Below, piece by piece: positions 8,331-12,773 of a stretch of 12,773 nt of DNA. A program made the translations under genes and the position numbers. The stretch lies in NCBI GenBank assembly GCA_005281725.1, contig SSBO01000090.1, positions 1 through 12,773 of the forward strand, given 5' to 3'. The notes below the pieces were generated by a model. It searched no databases. It was not told the DNA's origin and saw only the letters and a list, made by a program, of their open reading frames with translations. Within the stretch, counting starts at the first letter, position 1, and the number at the start of each line of letters is the position of its first letter. Origin of the DNA: Wuchereria bancrofti. Taxonomy: Eukaryota; Nematoda; Chromadorea; Rhabditida; Onchocercidae.

Positions 8331-8945
8331 TCTATTTGCCGACACTCCGAACCCGGGACAGTGACGTGACTTCTCGTTCTGGATTCATCATTTAGCGTCG
8401 TGATTTTATCTGACGTTTTCATATCCTTTTCATTTTCCTTGTTGGCTTCGCTCTTAGGACACTCGTTTTCATCTTCTTCAGGTATTTCCGTTTCATACGT
8501 GTCTTGCAATTCCAGAGGGTATAATAAGTTTATGGGTCATATAACTGTATTTCCGTTTGGAAGTTTCAATTCAGCAGCTCTTATTTTTCTGTCTCTTTCC
8601 TCTTTTAAACTTACTATTTTTGCTAGTTTCCAAATTTTTCTGGTTCATCTAGTAATATAACTTCGTTTATCCGTAGGATGTTTCTGGCCGTACATTTTGA
8701 GTGAACAAGATTTGCTTGAGCCCTTTCTCTTAGTGTGGCTAAGTATTCTCCTTTCCATTTGTTCCAAAAAATGTCTAAGGTTTTAAGTGTATTTTCCTAA
8801 TATTGTATAAACTTCTGTCGTAAACTTCTTCTGTCAGGATTGTATTCATCGTCGTCATCATCGTCGTTAAACATCGGTAAAATTAATGATGCGTTTGGAG
8901 AGATAAAATCAACTGGTCGTATGGCTTTGATGTCATCTGAGTTTA
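8318..8945 (-). pseudogene. DUF5641-like C-terminal module of Pol, element B
   Basis: This continues from the integrase. The segment after the one-base break at about 8944 reads VNSDDIKAIRPVDFISPNA, then an acidic run of six Asp, and LKTLDIFWNKW. A TAG at 8797-8799 stands where Trp is expected before ENTLKTLD. ERAQANL follows, and a frameshift near 8635-8642 precedes WKLAKI. LKLPNGNTVI is followed by TGA at 8537-8539, where Arg is expected before PINLLYPLEL, consistent with CGA to TGA. The last frame (8509-8318) is a Lys/Glu-rich tail whose final codons overlap the LTR, as in the family. It has only four clear lesions. Confidence 0.85.
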
Positions 8946-9697
8946 CTATGTTAATGGACGTGTATTTAATACGTCTTCTATTTCTATTATTAACGTTTCC
9001 AGGTCTCTTTCTTGTAGTAATTTTCTTCCTACCGCTCTTCTAAATGCTCTCTTCGTTAAGCCTACCAACCTTTCATATAATCCCCCACTCCATGGAGCTC
9101 GGGGTGTAATGCTCTTCCAATGAATTCCTTTCTTTGCTAAAAATTCGTTGACTTTTTCATATTCCTGAGTTATTATACTGAATACGCTTTGGAATTGAAG
9201 TGCGTTGTCACTGATAATTTGGTGTGGAAAACCTCGTCTACTGACAAACCTTCTAACAATGTGCATAAATGTTTCGGCTGATAGGTCTTCGGCTTTCTCC
9301 AAATGGACAGCTCTCGTCGTAAAGCAAGTAAACAACGCAATCCATCTTTTAGTTGTACCTATATTTGATATTACTGAAACCGTCCGAGATAATCTACTCC
9401 AATGTTTTCGAAAGTTCTTGATCTTCTTACTCGCGTTTCTGGTAAACTTGGCATTATCGGCAGTTTAAAGGGTTTTGCTTGCCATCGTTTACATACGTAA
9501 CACTTGTTTAAAATTCGTTTTACCTCGGATCGGCCTTTTGGGATCCAATAACTTTGCCTGATTTCTGATAGCGTATGTGCTACTCCGGCAAATATTGACT
9601 CGTGTTTATATAATATAATAAGCTCTGTAATCACGTTGTGTCTTGGTAAATAAAGTGGATGTTTCGTTTTTTCAGGTAAAGATGAATTTTCGAGTCG
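8944..9697 (-). pseudogene. Integrase, element B (catalytic triad present)
   Basis: The zinc domain in frame 9634-9371 has [13 protein letters not shown] followed by CYVC (residues 45-48 of that frame). Compared with RHKQLYHDG in element A, one residue is missing where the second zinc-binding His should be. The core has the first catalytic Asp in IGVDYLG (about 9394), the second in IISDNALQF and Glu in GGLYERL. The last two are separated by 44 residues, longer than the retroviral 35 but usual for this family. A one-base loss near 9380, after DYLGR, breaks the frame into 9335-8946. That second frame runs 129 codons through TTRAVHLE, FVSRRGFP and DVLNTRPLT before another one-base loss near 8944. 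Otherwise it is well preserved. Confidence 0.92.
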
Positions 9698-9700
9698 AAG

Positions 9701-10511
9701 TGAGAAGATGCAATAACAATTTTATGCTTCTTTGTATATATAAAAAGAATGCGAACTGGTCGGATTCAAATCTCGTTTTTACCGCTAGAATTACACTGCA
9801 CACAACTGAGAAGTCGTAACTTCATAATAATCAACCAATAGTCGCTTTTATATGCGTCCCACTTGTTTTAATGATGAGCTTCACAACTAAATGCTTTATC
9901 TGTCAGTGAATGAAAAAAAAAATCTTTCTAAGTTTTGGAAATTACTCATCGCAACATACCAAAATACATGATAACTCTAATATCCTAATATCAACAGTGT
10001 GTCAATAAAATGAAGTTTTTTCCATGCAAAAGTTTACTGTCGTAGGACTGATTCAGTGAATGCACACATCGAACTCATTACCTTTCTTGCCGCTAACATA
10101 TATTACGTTCAATCTGTCAATTTCTTCAAGCTAAATTTCGAAGTGTCTTTTAAGTTCTAGAAAATTGAAGAAAATTAATGTGCATTTACAGACACTTCAT
10201 GTAGAACTAATTCTTGAAATCATAGACAATACGCTAAAATCAAACTCGCGGTATTTGAAACATATGGACTGTTAAAAACATAAATTTTGGATTAAGATAT
10301 AATTTCATAATCCTGTTTTCCACAATCCTTTCTTCTCTCTTCCTAATAATTTGTAATATTAGAGCAAAAAGGCAAATCGAATTAAATCTTAAGAATGATT
10401 TTCCTTTTAACTTGCAATTTTCCTCTAAAAGTTTTTTCTAAAAATTCTAAAAGTTTTAAATAATGTACAGAAACTTTAATATTGCATTTTTCAAGGCACT
10501 ATTTTGTTAGG
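9701..10511. other. Interval without a recognised gene
   Basis: No frame here is convincing on either strand. A TATATATAAAA motif at about 9736-9746 (plus) resembles a TATA box, but no gene follows it. Near 10425-10460 CTAAAAGTTTT-like words recur. The left edge is the truncation point of element B. I see no target duplication or second LTR marking how the truncation arose. Confidence 0.5.
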
Positions 10512-10676
10512 TCATGATTTACATAGACGTTCGGTCACTCTAATTAGCGATTTTCGAATTGTCGCTGCATCATTTTGTAAATCATTCAAACGTGCTATTG
10601 ATTTCTGCAGTAAAGAAATATTAAAAGGCACAGTTGTCAGTAAGAGTTCAACTTTATTCCTTAAATTTGGATTGTT
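10512..10676 (-). CDS. Candidate last exon of an unknown gene
   Basis: On the minus strand an acceptor-like CATAG is followed by 54 codons and TGA. The peptide has a helical, heptad-like middle (SLLQKSIARLNDLQND) and ends RVTERLCKS, which suggests a coiled-coil C-terminus. GC falls from codon position 1 to 2 to 3 in this frame, as expected for coding DNA in an AT-rich genome. The plus strand is also open across the same bases (10504-10806) but starts with TTG and lacks an ATG for most of its length, so I prefer the minus reading. I do not recognise the protein. An upstream exon-like piece lies at 10783-10893, but its reading phase does not join cleanly to this one. Confidence 0.3.
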   Translation of the reverse strand, partial: NNPNLRNKVELLLTTVPFNISLLQKSIARLNDLQNDAATIRKSLIRVTERLCKS

Positions 10677-10782
10677 CTATGCTATAGAGAAGATACGAAT
10701 ACAACCAAATCCCAAAGATGTCAGACAACAATTTCATAAATTACTATGTTTTATGTGGTTTAAAAATGAAAACTCGACTAAC

Positions 10783-10893
10783 CTCGTGGAGTGTTCACGT
10801 TTTTAAAACAGATTTTGGCGCCACAGCAATAACCGCAAAAGACTTGTTGTTGAATACGAACAGAAGAAGCGAACCCTTCCAAGCAAAAAGTAC
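10783..10893 (-). CDS. Candidate internal exon, cysteine-rich
   Basis: A 111-base segment is bounded on the minus strand by a pyrimidine-rich acceptor (TTTCCTCTCGTGCAG) and a good donor (GAG then GTTAGT). Only one frame is open through it. It encodes a Cys-rich peptide containing VRIQQQVFCGYCCGAKICF, with five Cys in 36 residues. Base composition is noticeably less AT-rich than the flanks. The putative intron to the next exon is 106 bases (10782-10677). The donor leaves one base over while the next acceptor expects none, so the two-exon model fails unless another donor or exon is used. A plus-strand frame is also open across 10815-10935 with Lys/Arg-rich content, so strand is uncertain. I cannot name the family. 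Confidence 0.25.
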
Positions 10894-12773
10894 CTGCACG
10901 AGAGGAAAGCAAACAAACCCAAGGATGATCGTTCTTTCTATGATACACTTCCCCTCCCTTTCTTTTCTCTTTTTTCATTACTGGAATGTAATGGGCCGTA
11001 CCACATTACGATCATTATTATTTCATCATTTAAATATGAATTCTATTAATTAAAAAACAAAAAAGATTTTGATTTGCAATTTTTTCTATGTAAATATGGT
11101 GGTTTTCATTATCCAGTATTGTCAGCTCCCTTATCACTGACTTCAGGTTAGTGGTAACAGACTTAATGACTAGGAAAAAAGGCTCTATATTACTCAAAAA
11201 ATATTTGAATTACTGAACGATGGTCGTTTGATAAAATACATTTGTTTACGATATACTCCTCAAAATAAACAAAATTACAGTAAGCAACTGATTAGAGGAA
11301 TTAAATGAAGACTCGTTCTAGAACTAAACTAGTAGAAATAACTGCTGGATAATGCAATAAAATATTTGGCGTATATACAAAATAAAACCTTTCATTTCTT
11401 GGAAGACGCTCAGTTCATTACGGTATGCTAAAATGCAAAATAAAGCCCAGCAAACAAATGTCTTCTATTAAAGAGTATCAAATGTTACTAAAATATATTA
11501 TTTGAAATATTATTGGAAAAATTCATCACTGAAAAATATTACTGAAAAAAAGTATAACGGACTGCTCTCGGCTATGTTGGCAGGATTATATGTCTTTAAA
11601 TAAAATAATGAAATGCAAACATGCTGGCATTTGCGGTGTTCGTAACGAATGATTTGGAAGAAGTGATAACAGAATCTGAAACAGCTTGATCTGAAACATA
11701 GACTAGAAGGTAAAATGATCAATCATAAAATTAGCAATGGGTTTGAAACTATGGGATTGATTTGAGAGAAAGTAACTTTGCTCAGTAATCTAAAAATGAT
11801 CGTTTCCTTTGAAAAACTCTGCTAAAGACTTGTCAAAACATTGGATATAAAGTAATTATATAAATTATAAAATAGAGTAGCACAACATATGAAGCAAATG
11901 CATTTGTTTTAAAAACTGTCTTCTTAACTAACCAAAGACTATAGGCACAACCTCTCCATAAGGGTTCATAGATAATGAAAACTGAACTACTGTCTAACAA
12001 ACATAAATTCACGATTGTCATCTTGAATCCTACTTCGTCCCGATCTAAATTATACTTTCAACAAAATTTTTCCAACAGATATCATTGCTTGCTTCTCTGT
12101 GCTGTAGGTAAGAACTCTGCATATCCAACTCATCCAACAACTTTCCTCATAGAGTAGCAAAAAAACTGAAGCAAGCAATAATTAAAATATTCGTTCCGCA
12201 TGAATTCCTTATTTATGAAATAAATGCACTGTGGTCCACAGGTACACCAGAAGAAAATTACAATTAAAGTAACACTTGTTTCAAATCTTTTACTCAAAAA
12301 CAAACCAATAATGACAAAAAAACCCCTATACCAGCAATCTTAAACTGGATTTAAATTTTAAATTTAAAAATTACTTGTCTATGAGACATCGTTCCGAACC
12401 TTATTCCTAACGGAAGCTGAAATTTGATGCAACAAATTATTCAGCAAGACTTACGGGAAACAATAGAAAATGTACCCCTGATATTGATCAGAAGATGCAG
12501 AACATCACAGAAATAGACAGAAGCAGCAGGCTTCGAAAGAAAGTTATTGAAAAAACTTTAAAAATCGGGCTGGATTAGATATAAAACAAAAGTGGAAACA
12601 AATTTTCTCCTAATAAAGCACGATTTTTTTGACAAAAATTCAGTTCGGTATATAAGCTAATAGACATTCCTCTAAAAAAGCTTTTGGGCATTCATTCTTG
12701 TAATTCATCCTTTTGGTCATTTTTTGGTCATTCCTTCCTTTTTACGTTTTGAGTTAGCCTTCGACAATACCTT
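10894..12773. other. Interval without a supported gene
   Basis: AT-rich sequence with scattered splice-like signals. These include several TTTCAG words on the minus strand near 11530-11700 and a short acceptor-donor pair on the plus strand (12079-12107). Frames here are 60-70 codons at most and lack recognisable motifs. At the right edge, about 12710-12735, TTTTGGTCATT is repeated in tandem. It may be intronic or intergenic. Confidence 0.5.

Larger units (their letters stand above)
7643..8344 (-). mobile_element. 702-bp BEL/Pao long terminal repeat
   Basis: On the minus strand this begins TGTCGGCAAATAG at 8344, overlapping the final codons of element B's Pol. It ends TTACCCA at 7643, giving TG...CA termini. 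AATAAA (7662-7657) sits about 15 bases from the end, as expected for a polyadenylation signal in R. A primer-site-like sequence and gag-like codons follow at once. It carries two tandem-repeat blocks, at 8263-8330 and 7891-7970. It is the 3' LTR of element B by continuity. It could also have served the element that starts at 7642. Confidence 0.65.
8318..9700 (-). mobile_element. Element B: 3' part of a second BEL/Pao element
   Basis: Only integrase and the C-terminal module remain, followed by the LTR at 8344-7643. Homology begins at about 9697 ([13 protein letters not shown]). Nothing recognisable as RT, RNase H or gag lies upstream to the window end, so the element is cut at its 5' side. 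Matching integrase positions differ extensively from element A, so this is a separate family or subfamily. It has far fewer stops and shifts per kb than A, which suggests a younger copy. Confidence 0.9.

Noticed and set aside
8840..9468. Plus-strand frames, including one starting with poly-Ser
   Set aside because: Antisense shadows of element B integrase and its acidic stretch; the poly-Ser comes from the minus-strand Asp codon run.
10504..10806. 100-codon plus-strand open frame
   Set aside because: It starts with TTG and has no ATG until late. The minus strand gives a more protein-like reading of the same bases, though I keep some doubt about strand.
10812..10840. TTTTGGCGCCACAG as a primer-binding site of another LTR element
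   Set aside because: No LTR end, gag or pol follows it, and the match is only a few bases.
10718..11053. Overlapping plus-strand frame of 111 codons
   Set aside because: No motif, and it crosses compositional breaks and overlaps the exon candidates on the other strand.
11510..12157. Short frames on both strands (60-70 codons)
   Set aside because: Low-complexity or hydrophobic translations without motifs; splice-like words nearby are expected by chance in AT-rich DNA.
1..12773. CRISPR arrays, tRNA/rRNA genes, bacterial operons
   Set aside because: No regularly spaced repeats, no cloverleaf or rRNA-like sequence was seen, and the content is that of an animal genome.

Overview
The window looks like AT-rich (roughly two thirds A+T, judged by eye) nuclear DNA from an invertebrate animal. 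The evidence is its content: two decayed BEL/Pao-type LTR retrotransposons on the minus strand, scattered metazoan-style splice signals, simple repeats, and no operon or ribosome-binding-site organisation. BEL/Pao elements occur only in metazoans. The wording of these copies (for example YVDN at the RT active site) reminds me of nematode and arthropod lineages. I lean weakly to a nematode and cannot prove it from the sequence.

Layout, low to high coordinates. 1-300 holds a strong splice-acceptor-like site and a composite AAT-rich repeat. 284-1777 shows no convincing gene. 1778-2224 (minus) is a 148-codon acidic, Ser/Asn-rich open frame with a true ATG, the best single-exon host-gene candidate. 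2225-2738 is unassigned sequence, possibly the body of an LTR. About 2739-7642 (minus) is element A, a nearly full-length BEL/Pao interior read from high to low coordinates: gag with DUF1759 and zinc knuckles, aspartic protease/DUF1758, reverse transcriptase, RNase H, integrase, and the C-terminal DUF5641-like module. It is broken by many stops, frameshifts and small deletions. 7643-8344 is a 702-bp LTR with TG...CA ends and an AATAAA signal. 8318 to about 9697 (minus) is element B, the 3' part of a second, clearly different BEL/Pao element (integrase plus DUF5641-like module), which runs into this LTR. 9700-10511 has no gene that I can see. 10512-10893 (minus) holds two exon-like pieces that may belong to a host gene. 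10894-12773 has isolated splice-like signals but no supported gene.

Nothing here forms a working pathway. The LTR separating the elements is in the correct position to be both the 3' LTR of B and the 5' LTR of the sequence beginning element A. However, the LTR start found after A's last domain (at 2778) does not resemble it. This suggests a tandem, recombinant or nested arrangement of two families. I found no exotic system. The best leads are that junction, the exon candidates, and the tandem repeats placed exactly at the start of both LTRs.
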